A DNA stretch of 64,000 nucleotides from Candidatus Symbiopectobacterium sp. NZEC151 (GTDB lineage Bacteria > Pseudomonadota > Gammaproteobacteria > Enterobacterales > Enterobacteriaceae): assembly GCF_025962655.1 (NCBI RefSeq), contig NZ_JAGFPE010000009.1, positions 1-64,000 on the forward strand, in the 5' to 3' direction. The notes below the pieces were generated by a model. It ran no database searches. It was given only the letters and a program-made list of their open reading frames with translations, and was not told where the DNA came from. Made by a program: the position numbers and the translations under genes. This document shows, one piece after another, positions 19,901-29,897 of this stretch (within the stretch, counting starts at the first letter, position 1; each line of letters begins with the position of its first letter).

Positions 19901-20463
19901 AGCGTGCGGACATCGACAACGGCCATGTTTGCACGCTGTGCTGCCTGAATGCCAAAATCCGCATCTTCGAATACGACACAGGCTTCAGGCTCTACCTGCA
20001 TGAGCTGGGCGCAGCGCAGGAAGGTGTCAGGAAACGGTTTATGATGCAGTACATCCTCCGCGCCGACAATACCAACAAAGCAGTCGCGCAAGCCAAGATG
20101 GCGCAGCAGCCTGTCAGCCAGATGGCGTGGGCTACCGGTGCCAACCGTCATCGGCCGACGCCCCTGATACGCTTTCACCACCTCAATCAAGGGCAGCGGT
20201 TTTACCGTATCAAACAGCATCTCTTCCACCAGCGCCAGCTTTTCAGTCGCCAGCGCCTTTGGGTCCATATCTACGTTATGCCGGGCCAGGATCACCGCTG
20301 CAATTTTCTCAATGGGAGCACCATTGTACGCCACCATTTCCTGAGCATCATAGGTCATGCCGTACTTACCCAGAATGATGTGCCAGGCAGCGCGGTGAGT
20401 GGGCTCGGTATCGAGGATGGTGCCATCCATATCAAAAATGAGGCCTTGATAACGATCGTACAT
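19897..20463 (-). CDS. yqaB: YqaB fructose-1-phosphate / sugar phosphatase (HAD)
   Basis: Haloacid-dehalogenase superfamily phosphatase of 188 residues. The nucleophile motif is LIFDMDGTILDTEP at residues 8-21; motif II Thr lies in TVGTGS, and motif III/IV in HHKPFPDTFL and VVFEDADFGIQAA. E. coli YqaB dephosphorylates fructose-1-phosphate and 6-phosphogluconate. It is in a two-gene operon with yqaA. Confidence 0.93.
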   Translation of the reverse strand: MYDRYQGLIFDMDGTILDTEPTHRAAWHIILGKYGMTYDAQEMVAYNGAPIEKIAAVILARHNVDMDPKALATEKLALVEEMLFDTVKPLPLIEVVKAYQGRRPMTVGTGSPRHLADRLLRHLGLRDCFVGIVGAEDVLHHKPFPDTFLRCAQLMQVEPEACVVFEDADFGIQAAQRANMAVVDVRTL

Positions 20464-20659
20464 CGTGACTCCGTGAATAGCGCAAAAGAGCCGTTACTTT
20501 AGCGCAAAGTCAAAATGATGTCGCTGGTTCAATAAAACCACAAAAAGCAAGGTTATCTGTGTATCAACAGCTGGCAGGGATAGGTTAGCCGTCTGTAAGT
20601 CATGCTGAGGGTGAAATCAGGGAGAAAGCGTGAGATATCAAGGTTTACAACAAGAGGAA

Positions 20660-20736
20660 TGGTGCATCCAGGAGGATTCGAACCTCCGACCGCTCGGTTC
20701 GTAGCCGAGTACTCTATCCAGCTGAGCTATGGATGC
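20660..20736 (-). tRNA. tRNA-Arg (ACG), copy 3 in transcription order
   Basis: A 77-base cloverleaf with encoded CCA: acceptor GCATCCA / TGGATGC, anticodon stem CTCGG / CCGAG and loop CTACGAA giving anticodon ACG, T arm GGTTCGAATCC. It is one of three copies that are identical by eye, corresponding to the argQVYZ cluster of E. coli. Adenosine 34 would be edited to inosine. Confidence 0.97.
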
Positions 20737-20802
20737 ATTGAAAACAACAATTCGTCAGTTATGTAAACCTGAGATACTTATTCCGGGATTGACATCGAAG
20801 AA

Positions 20803-20879
20803 TGGTGCATCCAGGAGGATTCGAACCTCCGACCGCTCGGTTCGTAGCCGAGTACTCTATCCAGCTGAGCTATGGATGC
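20803..20879 (-). tRNA. tRNA-Arg (ACG), copy 2
   Basis: Same 77-base tRNA as the copy at 20660-20736, including CCA; anticodon ACG. A 66-bp spacer separates it from copy 3, and only 6 bp from copy 1. Confidence 0.97.
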
Positions 20880-20885
20880 ATATTA

Positions 20886-20962
20886 TGGTGCATCCAGGAG
20901 GATTCGAACCTCCGACCGCTCGGTTCGTAGCCGAGTACTCTATCCAGCTGAGCTATGGATGC
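20886..20962 (-). tRNA. tRNA-Arg (ACG), copy 1
   Basis: Same 77-base tRNA with encoded CCA and anticodon ACG. It follows the tRNA-Ser gene by 8 bp, so all four tRNAs are probably cut from one precursor. Confidence 0.97.
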
Positions 20963-20970
20963 GCAGTAAA

Positions 20971-21063
20971 TGGCGGTGAGGGAGGGATTCGAACCCTCGA
21001 TGCAGCTTTTGACCGCATACTCCCTTAGCAGGGGAGCGCCTTCAGCCTCTCGGCCACCTCACC
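20971..21063 (-). tRNA. tRNA-Ser (GCT)
   Basis: A 93-base tRNA with encoded CCA. Acceptor GGTGAGG / CCTCACC, anticodon loop CTGCTAA giving GCT, and the long variable arm expected of serine tRNAs. The position between csrA and the tRNA-Arg cluster matches serV of E. coli. Confidence 0.97.
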
Positions 21064-21364
21064 AATACGCTAACCTTCGAACTGCGATGATGATGTTTCC
21101 TTCATCGTGCTCACCGGTACTGCGTGGCGCACATATTACTTTCCCGGACTTATAAGTCAAACAATTTTTCCCAACTCGTGGTTGTTTGAACAAATCACAC
21201 CCAACACGCGCAGATTCACAGCGAAAAGTCTATTTTATCAACAGCGTTAACGGCTATTGATGCCTCTGACAAAATACGCGCATCAGCGACTTAAACGGCA
21301 CGGGGGAGTAAACAGGGAAGCTAAAACGAACGCGTCCCGCCTAAATGGCGAGACGCTTGGTAAA
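21064..21364 (-). other. Spacer between csrA and the tRNA cluster
   Basis: About 300 bp with no credible reading frame. The right end holds the csrA terminator; the rest must hold the tRNA-operon promoter, which I could not place with confidence. Confidence 0.5.
21332..21356 (-). terminator. Terminator of csrA
   Basis: On the minus strand GCGTC-t-CGCC and GGCG-g-GACGC form a 9-bp stem with a five-base loop, followed by GTTCGTTTT. It lies eight bases after the csrA stop. Confidence 0.8.
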
Positions 21365-21550
21365 TCAGTAGGACGTCGGTTGCGATTTTTCCGCTTGGAT
21401 CCGCTGGTAAATCTCTTCGCGGTGAACAGAAACTTCTTTCGGCGCATTAACACCAATACGAACCTGGTTGCCCTTTACCCCTAGCACGGTAACCGTCACC
21501 TCATCGCCAATCATGAGGGTTTCGCCAACTCGACGAGTCAAAATAAGCAT
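21365..21550 (-). CDS. csrA: Carbon storage regulator CsrA
   Basis: Dimeric RNA-binding protein that binds ANGGA motifs in mRNA leaders and controls glycogen, motility and virulence genes post-transcriptionally. The 61-residue product [18 protein letters not shown] is almost identical to E. coli CsrA, including the RNA-contacting Leu4 and Arg44 regions. In plant-pathogenic relatives (there called RsmA) it represses exoenzymes and type III secretion, which is relevant to the secretion island in this window. Confidence 0.98.
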   Translation of the reverse strand: MLILTRRVGETLMIGDEVTVTVLGVKGNQVRIGVNAPKEVSVHREEIYQRIQAEKSQPTSY

Positions 21551-21874
21551 TCTTTGCTCCTTGAAAGATTATAAAGAGTCGGGTCTCTTTGTCTCCCCGC
21601 CATTCTCCATCATGCGCCGTGAAAACATAAACCTGAATGGGGAAACGCACTCCGCCATCTTACTCCAGTGTATCGTTACTTTTAGTTTAGTCGATGTCAG
21701 CCGTTTGCGCTGTTTTATCACGACATTTGTTATCACAACAAAGAGCTACGGCCTGCCCGGCTTACAAACTCAAGCGCGGCAGACCGCTATTTCCCCTAGT
21801 GCACTTCCCTGGCTTAAGGGGAAACGCCAAAACGAATTTTTTGGCGTTTCGTTGAGATAACACACTATTTATAG
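21551..21874 (-). other. Intergenic region alaS-csrA
   Basis: This 324-bp gap contains the alaS terminator at its right end and the csrA promoters and ribosome site at its left end (AAGGAGCAAAG before the csrA ATG). No coding frame is supported. Confidence 0.6.
21822..21849 (-). terminator. Terminator of alaS
   Basis: AAACGCCAAAA and TTTTGGCGTTT form a perfect 11-bp stem. On the minus strand it is followed by CCCCTT, so the T tail is short. It lies 26 bp after the alaS stop. Confidence 0.75.
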
Positions 21875-24502
21875 TTATAGCCTATCCGTTACCCATGTTT
21901 CAACGCTAGATAGTGCCGAAGGTAAAGCGGCAGGGTTGTTGCCCCCGGCTTGTGCCATATCGGGACGCCCGCCCCCTTTGCCACCGACCTGTTGAGCGAT
22001 AAAGCCAATCAATTCACCCGCTTTAACACGATCGGTCAAATCCTTCGTGACGCCGGAAATCAAACTGACTTTATCCTCTGAGACGGTTGCCAGCACAATG
22101 ATGGCTGAACCGAGCTGGTTCTTCAGATCGTCTACCATAGTACGCAATAATTTCGGGTCAGTGTTATCTAACTGTGTTACCAACAGTTTCGCACCCTTGA
22201 TCGCTTTCGCTTGTGAGGAGAGCGAGGCACTTTCCTGGGCTGCCTGCTGTTCTTTCAACTGTTGCAGCTCTTTTTCCAACTGACGAGTACGATCCAGCAG
22301 GGAACGCACTTTTTCCGCCACGTTATGGCTATCACCTTTGACCAGTTGGGTCACATCCTGCAATACGTCACTTTGACGATGCAGCGCCGCCAGTGCCCCA
22401 CTGCCGGTTACGGCTTCAATGCGTCGAATGCCTGCTGCCGTCCCGGATTCAGAGATAATCTGGAACAAACCGATGTCCCCGGTACGTTTGGCGTGCGTAC
22501 CGCCGCACAGCTCGATGGAGAAATCGCCCATGGTTAATACACGCACGTGGTCTTCATATTTCTCGCCGAACAGCGCCATCGCGCCTTTGGCTTTCGCATC
22601 CGACAGCGCCATCACGTTAGTGTCAACGTCGTGGTTGCGACGAATCTGCGCGTTGACGATATCTTCCACCTGGCGGATTTGCGCTGCTGTCATCGCTTCC
22701 GGTTGTGAGAAGTCAAAACGCAGGTAGTCATCGTTAACCAACGAGCCTTTCTGCGCAACGTGATCGCCCAGTACCTGACGCAGCGCGGCATGCAGCAAGT
22801 GAGTGGCGGAGTGGTTAAGACGAATTCGATCGCGACGTTCGCTATCGACATCAGCGTTGACCGTATCATTGACGCGCAGCGTACCCTGCGTCAGGGCACC
22901 CAGATGGCCGATTGCCTGACCAAACTTTTGGGTATTCCCTACGCTAAAACGCACGTTGGCATTATGCAGCGTCCCGGTGTCGCCGACCTGACCACCGGAT
23001 TCACCATAGAACGGCGTTTCATTGAGGATAACCACGCCCTCTTCACCGGCATTGATGACATCTACTGCCTGGCCATTTTGATAGAGCGCGATAACCGTGG
23101 CCTGTTGCTGCGTCTTGTCGTATCCCGTAAACGGCGTTGCCGCATCAACACGAATCAGGGTGTTATAATCGATGCCGAACCCGCTGGTTTCACGCGCGCG
23201 CTGGCGTTGTGCTTCCATCGCACGCTCAAAACCTTGCTTATCCACTGTCAGATCGTGCTCACGACACACGTCTTCCGTTAAATCGAACGGGAAACCGTAA
23301 GTGTCATACAGGCGGAACGCCGTCTCACCGTCCAGCACGTTCCCTTTCAGGTTTTTGATCTCTTCGTCTAGCAGGCTAAGGCCGCGTTCCAGCGTGCGAG
23401 CGAACTGCTCTTCTTCCGCTTTCAGCGCCTGTTCAACCACCGCTTGCTGCTGTTTCAATTCGTCAGCCGCAGATCCCATAACCTGAATCAGTGGCGCAAC
23501 CAATTTATAGAAGAAGGCGTCTTTGGCCCCGAGGAAATTACCGTGACGCACTGCGCGACGAATAATGCGGCGCAGAACATAACCACGGTTTTCGTTGGAT
23601 GGCATAACCCCGTCAGCGATCAGGAATGCGCAGGAACGGATATGGTCAGCGATAACGCGCAAGGATTTGTTGCTCAGATCCTGAGTACCAATAATGCGCG
23701 CCGCCTCTTGGATCAATGTGGAAAATACATCGATCTCGTAGTTGGAATTGACGTGTTGCAATACCGCAGTAACACGTTCCAGTCCCATCCCAGTATCAAC
23801 AGACGGTTTAGGCAACGGCACCATGGTGCCATCAGCCTGACGGTTGAACTGCATAAATACCAGGTTCCAGATCTCGATATAGCGATCGCCATCTTCATCC
23901 GGGCTTCCCGGAGGGCCGCCCTGAATGTGGTCGCCGTGATCGTAAAAAATTTCCGAACAGGGACCACATGGGCCGGTATCACCCATCTGCCAAAAGTTGT
24001 CAGACGCGTACTGACCACCTTTGTTGTCGCCAATACGGATAATGCGCTCAGCGGGTACGCCGACTTCGTTTGCCCAGATGTCATAGGCCTCATCGTCGGT
24101 GGCATATACCGTTACCCACAATTTTTCTTTGGGCAGGTTAAACCATTGCGCACCGGTCAGCAGTTCCCATGCATATTGAATGGCATCACGCTTGAAGTAG
24201 TCACCGAAGCTGAAATTACCCAGCATTTCAAAGAAGGTGTGGTGACGCGCGGTGTACCCGACATTGTCTAAATCGTTATGCTTACCGCCCGCACGCACGC
24301 AGCGCTGTGACGTGGTGGCACGCTGATAGTTACGCTTGTCCAGCCCCAAGAAAACATCCTTGAACTGGTTCATTCCCGCGTTGGTAAACAGTAATGTCGG
24401 ATCGTTATTCGGTACCAGTGAACTACTGGAAACGATCTGGTGTCCTTTACTCTGGAAAAAATCGAGAAACGCTTGACGGATCTCAGCGGTGCTCTTGCTC
24501 AT
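21875..24502 (-). CDS. alaS: Alanyl-tRNA synthetase
   Basis: Class II synthetase that charges tRNA-Ala. The 875-residue product (876 in E. coli) has the class II core in the first 460 residues, with the N-terminal [13 protein letters not shown] and motif 2 region [16 protein letters not shown]. The editing domain has [11 protein letters not shown] and [10 protein letters not shown] zinc-binding blocks near 565 and 667. The C-Ala domain ends [13 protein letters not shown]. Single gene with its own terminator. Confidence 0.98.
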   Translation of the reverse strand: MSKSTAEIRQAFLDFFQSKGHQIVSSSSLVPNNDPTLLFTNAGMNQFKDVFLGLDKRNYQRATTSQRCVRAGGKHNDLDNVGYTARHHTFFEMLGNFSFGDYFKRDAIQYAWELLTGAQWFNLPKEKLWVTVYATDDEAYDIWANEVGVPAERIIRIGDNKGGQYASDNFWQMGDTGPCGPCSEIFYDHGDHIQGGPPGSPDEDGDRYIEIWNLVFMQFNRQADGTMVPLPKPSVDTGMGLERVTAVLQHVNSNYEIDVFSTLIQEAARIIGTQDLSNKSLRVIADHIRSCAFLIADGVMPSNENRGYVLRRIIRRAVRHGNFLGAKDAFFYKLVAPLIQVMGSAADELKQQQAVVEQALKAEEEQFARTLERGLSLLDEEIKNLKGNVLDGETAFRLYDTYGFPFDLTEDVCREHDLTVDKQGFERAMEAQRQRARETSGFGIDYNTLIRVDAATPFTGYDKTQQQATVIALYQNGQAVDVINAGEEGVVILNETPFYGESGGQVGDTGTLHNANVRFSVGNTQKFGQAIGHLGALTQGTLRVNDTVNADVDSERRDRIRLNHSATHLLHAALRQVLGDHVAQKGSLVNDDYLRFDFSQPEAMTAAQIRQVEDIVNAQIRRNHDVDTNVMALSDAKAKGAMALFGEKYEDHVRVLTMGDFSIELCGGTHAKRTGDIGLFQIISESGTAAGIRRIEAVTGSGALAALHRQSDVLQDVTQLVKGDSHNVAEKVRSLLDRTRQLEKELQQLKEQQAAQESASLSSQAKAIKGAKLLVTQLDNTDPKLLRTMVDDLKNQLGSAIIVLATVSEDKVSLISGVTKDLTDRVKAGELIGFIAQQVGGKGGGRPDMAQAGGNNPAALPSALSSVETWVTDRL

Positions 24503-24640
24503 AATTGTCCTGGAATGAAACTAAAAGAACAGATCGTGGGCAAGGCTAGTGCAGCATACTGACGCTACCCGTGCAACTCACGAACAAAAAGTGGGAATAA
24601 GATAAATTTTCTTCGGGGGGAAGTAAAACACCGGATGCAT

Positions 24641-25108
24641 TCAATGCGAAAAATTCGTATAAATGTCCTGAATTTCATCATGCGAAAAGCCGCGAGTTAA
24701 CAAATATCGTTGCTGTTTTGCTTTTTCTTTCCAGTCTATTGGCGGCACATCACCAAATTTACGCGTTGCTACCTGCTGCGCTAAGGCGAACCAGTCAATT
24801 TCACATTCCAACAATGCGGATGAAATAACAGAACGCGAAAGGCCTTTCTGACGTAATTCCGCGACAATACGCTGAGTGCCATAGCCTTTTCGGCTTCTTC
24901 CATGAATGTAGCGCAGCGCAAACCGCGCATCGTCCAACCAGCCGTGCTCATGACAATATGCCAAGGCGGCATCAATATCAGCGGCGTCAAAGGCCGGATC
25001 AATGCGAGCCGTCAACTTACGACGCAACTCTCCTTCGCTGTGATCGCGTACCGCTAACAGGCGCATGGCAATGGTCAGTGCGTTGACAGAGGGGGTTGAT
25101 GGTGTCAT
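24641..25108 (-). CDS. recX: Regulatory protein RecX
   Basis: Inhibitor of RecA filament growth and of RecA ATPase. The product has the three-helix repeats of RecX, with LLAVRDHSEGELRRKL at the N-terminal end, YCHEHGWLDDARFA, and SRKGYGTQRIVAELRQKGL. The start is uncertain: ATG at 25108 gives 155 residues and aligns best with the family, but has no clear ribosome site. A GTG at 25135 would give 164 residues. It follows recA by 79 bp on the same strand, the usual recA-recX order. Confidence 0.93.
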   Translation of the reverse strand: MTPSTPSVNALTIAMRLLAVRDHSEGELRRKLTARIDPAFDAADIDAALAYCHEHGWLDDARFALRYIHGRSRKGYGTQRIVAELRQKGLSRSVISSALLECEIDWFALAQQVATRKFGDVPPIDWKEKAKQQRYLLTRGFSHDEIQDIYTNFSH

Positions 25109-25187
25109 TGAAGGTACATGTTGGTGAGGGAGCACGACAAACGGTAGATACTGCTTGTCATGCTCCTTGCAAGTGACTTAACGCGTT

Positions 25188-26354
<1,167 letters not shown>

Positions 26355-26373
26355 TCACCGAATCATTAACAGC

Positions 26374-26401
26374 ATTATACTGTATACGCATACAGCATCA
26401 A
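26374..26401 (-). promoter_or_regulatory. recA promoter with LexA (SOS) box
   Basis: On the minus strand -35 TTGATG (26396-26401) and -10 TATAAT (26374-26379) enclose a 16-bp spacer that is exactly the LexA box CTGTATGCGTATACAG (26380-26395), a match to CTG-N10-CAG. Bound LexA would block both promoter elements, as in E. coli recA. Confidence 0.93.
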
Positions 26402-26403
26402 GA

Positions 26404-26895
26404 TTATTTTTGCAGAAATCCATCCAAAAGTATCTGAAGTGCGAAACGCACTGCCTGAAGCCGCACAGCATGCCGGTCGCCGAGAAACAACATTTCACGC
26501 GCCAGCAGGTTACCGTGCTTGTCGCACCAGCCAAACCAGACGGTGCCAACGGGTTTTTCGTCAGAACCGCCGTCAGGGCCTGCTATGCCGCTCACGGACA
26601 GTGAATAATCGGCCCCCGCCACGCGCAATGCCCCCTGCGCCATTTCCCGTACCGTCTGTTCACTCACCGCGCCGTACTGAGCAAGCGTTTGCTCACTGAC
26701 ACCGATGAGCCGCTGTTTGGCCTGGTTGCTGTAAGTGACAAATCCATAGTCAAACCAGCCGGAACTCCCCGCGACATCAGTAATCGATTTCGCTATCCAG
26801 CCTCCGGTACAGGATTCTGCACAGGTCATCTTGGCACCCAACGCGGTCAGGCGCGCACCAATCTGGGCGCTTAACTGCAAAATCTCGGCTTCCAT
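26404..26895 (-). CDS. pncC: Nicotinamide-nucleotide amidase PncC (CinA C-terminal family)
   Basis: Deamidates nicotinamide mononucleotide to nicotinate mononucleotide in NAD salvage. The 163-residue product is a stand-alone CinA C-terminal domain with the signature AESCTGGWIAKSITDVAGSS, GFVTYSNQAK and SGIAGPDGGSDEKPVGTVWF. ATG at 26895 is chosen because GGAG lies five bases before it; a GTG two codons earlier overlaps that ribosome site. It lies upstream of recA on the same strand, as in E. coli. Confidence 0.95.
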   Translation of the reverse strand: MEAEILQLSAQIGARLTALGAKMTCAESCTGGWIAKSITDVAGSSGWFDYGFVTYSNQAKQRLIGVSEQTLAQYGAVSEQTVREMAQGALRVAGADYSLSVSGIAGPDGGSDEKPVGTVWFGWCDKHGNLLAREMLFLGDRHAVRLQAVRFALQILLDGFLQK

Positions 26896-27088
26896 GTTCA
26901 CTCCACGTTGATTGAGGATATAGCATCACAGCGTATCATTTTCACACGGGTTCGCCCTCCCCCGCCACGCTGTTGCGTGCCTTATTCCAGAATTCGGCGC
27001 GAAAAGTAAAGGGGGCGGAGGGAGAGGCATACCCATTGGGAGGTTAAGACGCGAGGGAATGTAAAATGGCTAAAGGGGTTTTGCGGGA

Positions 27089-27424
27089 TTACATGCAACC
27101 CGCACAGCTGGTACAACGCCAATCCTGCGGATTGATCGCCTGATAAAAAAAGCGGAAATAGCACTCTTCAATCGGAACCTGGTTATTTTCGAAACAGTCG
27201 GCCAACCAGTCTACATTTTCTACAATCCAATCATCTTCATCCAATCCGTCACGATATAATTCATCCTCAGGATCGATGATCGAATATATTCCCAGCGTTC
27301 CCAGATGTTTTTCCTGATAGGACGTTGGCAGACTAAATGCATTGGACTGAAAGGTAATGATCCAGTGCCCATGGCACAGGAGGTTACCGTTGCGGCTCCA
27401 TGCAGCTGTGAATGGATTATTCAT
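27089..27424 (-). CDS. Hypothetical protein with C-terminal Cys cluster
   Basis: I do not recognise this 111-residue protein. It starts MNNPFTAAWSRNGNLLCHGH, is very acidic in the middle (DPEDELYRDGLDEDDWIVENVDWL given in two parts: DPEDELYRDG and LDEDDWIVEN) and ends CTSCAGCM, a Cys-x-x-Cys-x-x-Cys pattern that could bind metal or be redox active. There is no signal peptide or membrane segment. A hairpin upstream (27434-27456 region) pairs its GAGGGG ribosome site with CCCCTC, which may limit translation. Single gene. Confidence 0.65.
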   Translation of the reverse strand: MNNPFTAAWSRNGNLLCHGHWIITFQSNAFSLPTSYQEKHLGTLGIYSIIDPEDELYRDGLDEDDWIVENVDWLADCFENNQVPIEECYFRFFYQAINPQDWRCTSCAGCM

Positions 27425-27577
27425 GTTATTAATCCCCTCTCCCAAAAAAGCGGAGGGGAAATTAACACGAGACGGGCGGCAAGTAAATAATCCGTAAAGA
27501 GTAAGGGGAAATGTTAATTATCTCGGCGAAATAGATGTATATTTCGCCATTCAATAAAGCAAACTTAAATAACAGCA

Positions 27578-27606
27578 TTGATATATCGCAATAAAACAGA
27601 TAATAA
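27578..27606 (+). promoter_or_regulatory. Sigma-70 promoter candidate
   Basis: -35 TTGATA (27578-27583) and -10 TAATAA (27601-27606) are separated by 17 bp. The region around is AT-rich, so chance is possible, but it is well placed for the terminator downstream. Confidence 0.45.
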
Positions 27607-27612
27607 TAACAA

Positions 27613-27757
27613 GAGAGTACGGGTATTTTTTCAAGGCTCTTTTTATCCGTTCTGTATATCCGTCATGAAAATGTCACAGTGAGCGATTATCGTGTGCGGA
27701 TAATAATAACAGACGATAGCTCGTAAACGACATGCTGCCCCGCCTCGGGGCTTTTTT
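27613..27757 (+). ncRNA. Candidate small RNA or attenuated leader
   Basis: A transcript from the promoter at 27578-27606 would run about 145 bases and end in the intrinsic terminator GCCCCG-CCT-CGGGGC followed by six T residues (27737-27756). No reading frame of note lies in it. The terminator ends about ten bases before the ribosome site of the acetyltransferase gene, so it could be either a free small RNA or a regulated leader of that gene. I cannot match it to a known RNA family. Confidence 0.4.
27737..27756 (+). terminator. Intrinsic terminator upstream of the acetyltransferase gene
   Basis: GCCCCG / CGGGGC form a tight 6-bp GC stem with loop CCT, followed by TTTTTT. It reads in the plus direction although no annotated plus-strand gene lies upstream. 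Confidence 0.8.
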
Positions 27758-27778
27758 CCCCTGACGCGGAGAATGTTC

Positions 27779-28279
27779 ATGACGTTTCCCTCCATCCGAC
27801 GCCTACGAACGTCAGACTGCCCTGCCTTCAAACAGCTACGACTCGAAAGCCTGCTTAATCACCCTGACGCTTATCAGGCATCCTGGGAAGAAGAAAGTCA
27901 GAAAAATGACGCGTGGTTCAATGCGCGTATCAGGCAAAATGTCATTTTCGGCGCTTTTACGCCCGAAGCGCGCCTGATTGGCCTGTGCTGCTATAGGCGC
28001 CCCCAGACGCTGAAATCCGCCCACAAAGGCATTGTGTGGGGCATGTATGTGGCACCAGACTACCGGGGTAAGGGGATTTCCCTGCAATTGCTCAATCACA
28101 CCATCTCACACGCTCGCTCGCGGGCGCACATACTATTGCTGAGCGTGACATCCTCCAATCTGGCAGCGTATCGCTTGTATCAAAAGGCCGGTTTTTGCCA
28201 ATATGGACAGGAGCCGGATGCCATGAAGCTGGGCGACATCTACTACAGTGAACGCCTGATGTTCTTCCCTTTGCGTTAG
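27779..28279 (+). CDS. GNAT-family N-acetyltransferase
   Basis: Acetyl-CoA-dependent acetyltransferase of 166 residues; substrate unknown. The acetyl-CoA-binding motif A appears as VWGMYVAPDYRGKGISLQLL near residues 85-104, and motif B as LLSVTSSNLAAYRLYQKAGF. The ATG at 27779 has GGAG seven bases upstream; the ATG two codons earlier is too close to that site. A terminator hairpin lies just before the ribosome site, which could control expression. Confidence 0.85.
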   Translation: MTFPSIRRLRTSDCPAFKQLRLESLLNHPDAYQASWEEESQKNDAWFNARIRQNVIFGAFTPEARLIGLCCYRRPQTLKSAHKGIVWGMYVAPDYRGKGISLQLLNHTISHARSRAHILLLSVTSSNLAAYRLYQKAGFCQYGQEPDAMKLGDIYYSERLMFFPLR

Positions 28280-28384
28280 CTACGCGTCTGCCAGAAACAG
28301 GGCAAACCTTGCCTAAGCGGAAAGAAGCGGCAAAAATAACCAGCAATGTTGTAAGCTGTATGTCCACATCACTGAGGATCCTGC

Positions 28385-28864
28385 GTGCCATCTTCTTTCT
28401 TTAAATCATTGGGTTTTGCCAGTAAGCGCGCTCCTGATGCCTTAAGCGGGAGCATCACTATCGCGCATTCTGCTGATGCACTGTATGCCTTGTGGCGCAA
28501 GCCGGAAACGCTGCCGGTGCTGATGAGCCACTTTGCGACGATCACTATCCTTAACCAGACGGATTCCCTGTGGCGAGCCAACACGCCGCTCGGCTCGCTG
28601 CTGGAGTGGCGAGCACGCATCGTGGAAGAGAAACCGGGAGAAGCCATGCATTGGCGTTCACTCCCTGGCGCATTGGTTCCGAACGAAGGGAGGCTGACGT
28701 TCTCGCCGGCGCCCAATGGCGAGGTTAACGTCACCTTGTGGATTCGATTTACACCGCCAGGTGGACTGATCGGCAGAAAAGTAGGCCAGCTGTTCACGTT
28801 ATTTTCAAACGATATGCTGAAACAAACGCTGGAGCGCTTTAAAAAAATGGCCGATGAGCAATAA
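28385..28864 (+). CDS. SRPBCC (START-like) domain protein
   Basis: Protein of 159 residues with a single SRPBCC / polyketide-cyclase-like fold: hydrophobic ligand pocket, beta-rich middle and a long C-terminal helix ([20 protein letters not shown]). [27 protein letters not shown] (in parts) is the typical first helix-turn region. The start is GTG with TGAGGA six bases upstream. Ligand and role are unknown; relatives are often stress or cell-envelope proteins. Plus-strand neighbours are the acetyltransferase and marC but spacing is too wide for a tight operon. Confidence 0.75.
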   Translation: MPSSFFKSLGFASKRAPDALSGSITIAHSADALYALWRKPETLPVLMSHFATITILNQTDSLWRANTPLGSLLEWRARIVEEKPGEAMHWRSLPGALVPNEGRLTFSPAPNGEVNVTLWIRFTPPGGLIGRKVGQLFTLFSNDMLKQTLERFKKMADEQ

Positions 28865-28950
28865 TTGCCGTCAGCTTAACGCACCTGACTACGCTGCCAC
28901 TGTTTGCTCTATCGCCAGAAGAGCAGTGCCCAATAAGCATTGGAGACCCT

Positions 28951-29631
28951 ATGCTGGAACTCATTAAGACCGTGGGGCTGGGCCTGGTGTTGATTTTGCC
29001 CTTGGCCAACCCGTTGACCACCATTGCGGTATTTCTTGCCCTGGCGAGTGACATGAGTGAGGGAGAGCGTAACCGGCAGATATTTCAAACCTCACTGTAC
29101 GTGTTTATCATCATGATGGTGGCCTTTTATGGTGGGCAACTGATCATGAATACCCTGGGCATATCAATTCCCGGCTTGCGCATCGCTGGTGGACTGATCG
29201 TGGCCTTCATCGGTTTTCGCATGCTCTTCCCACCCCACCAACGAGAACACGGGCCTGAAGCCGCCAGCAAGGCGGATGAAATCAACCGAAGCCCTTCAGC
29301 AAACCGGGTTAATATTGCCTTTGTGCCACTGGCCATGCCCAGTACCGCGGGGCCCGGCACCATCGCGCTCATCATCAGTACCGCCTCGCAAATTAAAAGC
29401 GGGGTGGCGATTACCCCCTGGATCGTGACGGTTGCCCCCGTCCTCACCTTTCTGATGACCAGCGTGATCCTTTGGGTATGCCTACGCAGCTCTGGCTACA
29501 TTGTGCGTCTGCTGGGCAAAAGCGGTATTGAGGCCATCGCGCGTTTGATGGGATTCTTGCTGGTATGTATGGGGGTTCAATTTGTCATCAATGGCATGCT
29601 GGAGATCGTGACTACCCTGTCAGCCAAATAA
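28951..29631 (+). CDS. marC: MarC-family inner-membrane protein
   Basis: Integral membrane protein of 226 residues with six predicted transmembrane segments in two halves. It aligns along its full length with E. coli MarC, including LPLANPLTT in the first segment, [20 protein letters not shown] and [16 protein letters not shown]. MarC proteins have no proven transport role despite the historical link to multiple antibiotic resistance. GGAGACCCT precedes the ATG. marRAB are not adjacent here. Confidence 0.9.
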   Translation: MLELIKTVGLGLVLILPLANPLTTIAVFLALASDMSEGERNRQIFQTSLYVFIIMMVAFYGGQLIMNTLGISIPGLRIAGGLIVAFIGFRMLFPPHQREHGPEAASKADEINRSPSANRVNIAFVPLAMPSTAGPGTIALIISTASQIKSGVAITPWIVTVAPVLTFLMTSVILWVCLRSSGYIVRLLGKSGIEAIARLMGFLLVCMGVQFVINGMLEIVTTLSAK

Positions 29632-29636
29632 CAGAT

Positions 29637-29661
29637 AAAAAAAACCCGCCTCGAGGGCGGG
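29637..29661 (-). terminator. Terminator reading on the minus strand after an empty region
   Basis: CCCGCC / GGCGGG form a GC stem that on the minus strand is followed by eight T residues; on the plus strand it is followed by GAAAAG. It therefore ends leftward transcription, although no minus-strand gene is annotated between it and grxB. Confidence 0.75.
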
Positions 29662-29890
29662 AAAAGTGACTCTCTTGACAGGGATGGAAATCACAACATT
29701 GACAAGGGATGTAGAGACAATAGCAGATGAAATGTATAGAAGTGTCTGTGCGAGGTAAGGTTAGCCGGAGGGATGTAAAGCGTGATTTTCAAACATAACG
29801 ATTTGCATCATCAGGGGAGCCTCTTTCAGGAATTAGTCTGACCAATAACGCGTTAGGGCGTCTGGCAGACAGGTTTACCATCATCAAGGA
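29662..29890 (-). ncRNA. Possible minus-strand small RNA marC-grxB
   Basis: The minus-strand terminator at 29637-29661 implies a leftward transcript originating somewhere in this gap. The minus-strand sequence is pyrimidine-rich with repeated ATCCC/CATCCC stretches (near 29680, 29705 and 29770) that could pair with ribosome sites. I could not place a promoter with confidence and do not recognise a known family, so limits are approximate. Confidence 0.3.
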
Positions 29891-29897
29891 ACCACGA

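Larger units (their letters stand above)
27425..27778. other. Intergenic region with promoter and terminator-like hairpin
   Basis: This 354-bp, AT-rich gap has no supported protein frame. It contains a good sigma-70 promoter pattern (27578-27606) and an intrinsic terminator (27737-27756) on the plus strand, listed separately as a candidate small RNA. Confidence 0.6.

Noticed and set aside
20729-21028. A 99-codon plus-strand frame across the tRNA genes
   Set aside because: It is the antisense of tRNA-Arg and tRNA-Ser; the GGFEPPTAR-type peptide is a well-known artefact of translating tRNA T-arm regions.
23444-24271. A 275-codon plus-strand frame inside alaS
   Set aside because: It is fully antisense to a conserved alaS and has no family resemblance; long shadow frames are common opposite biased codon use.
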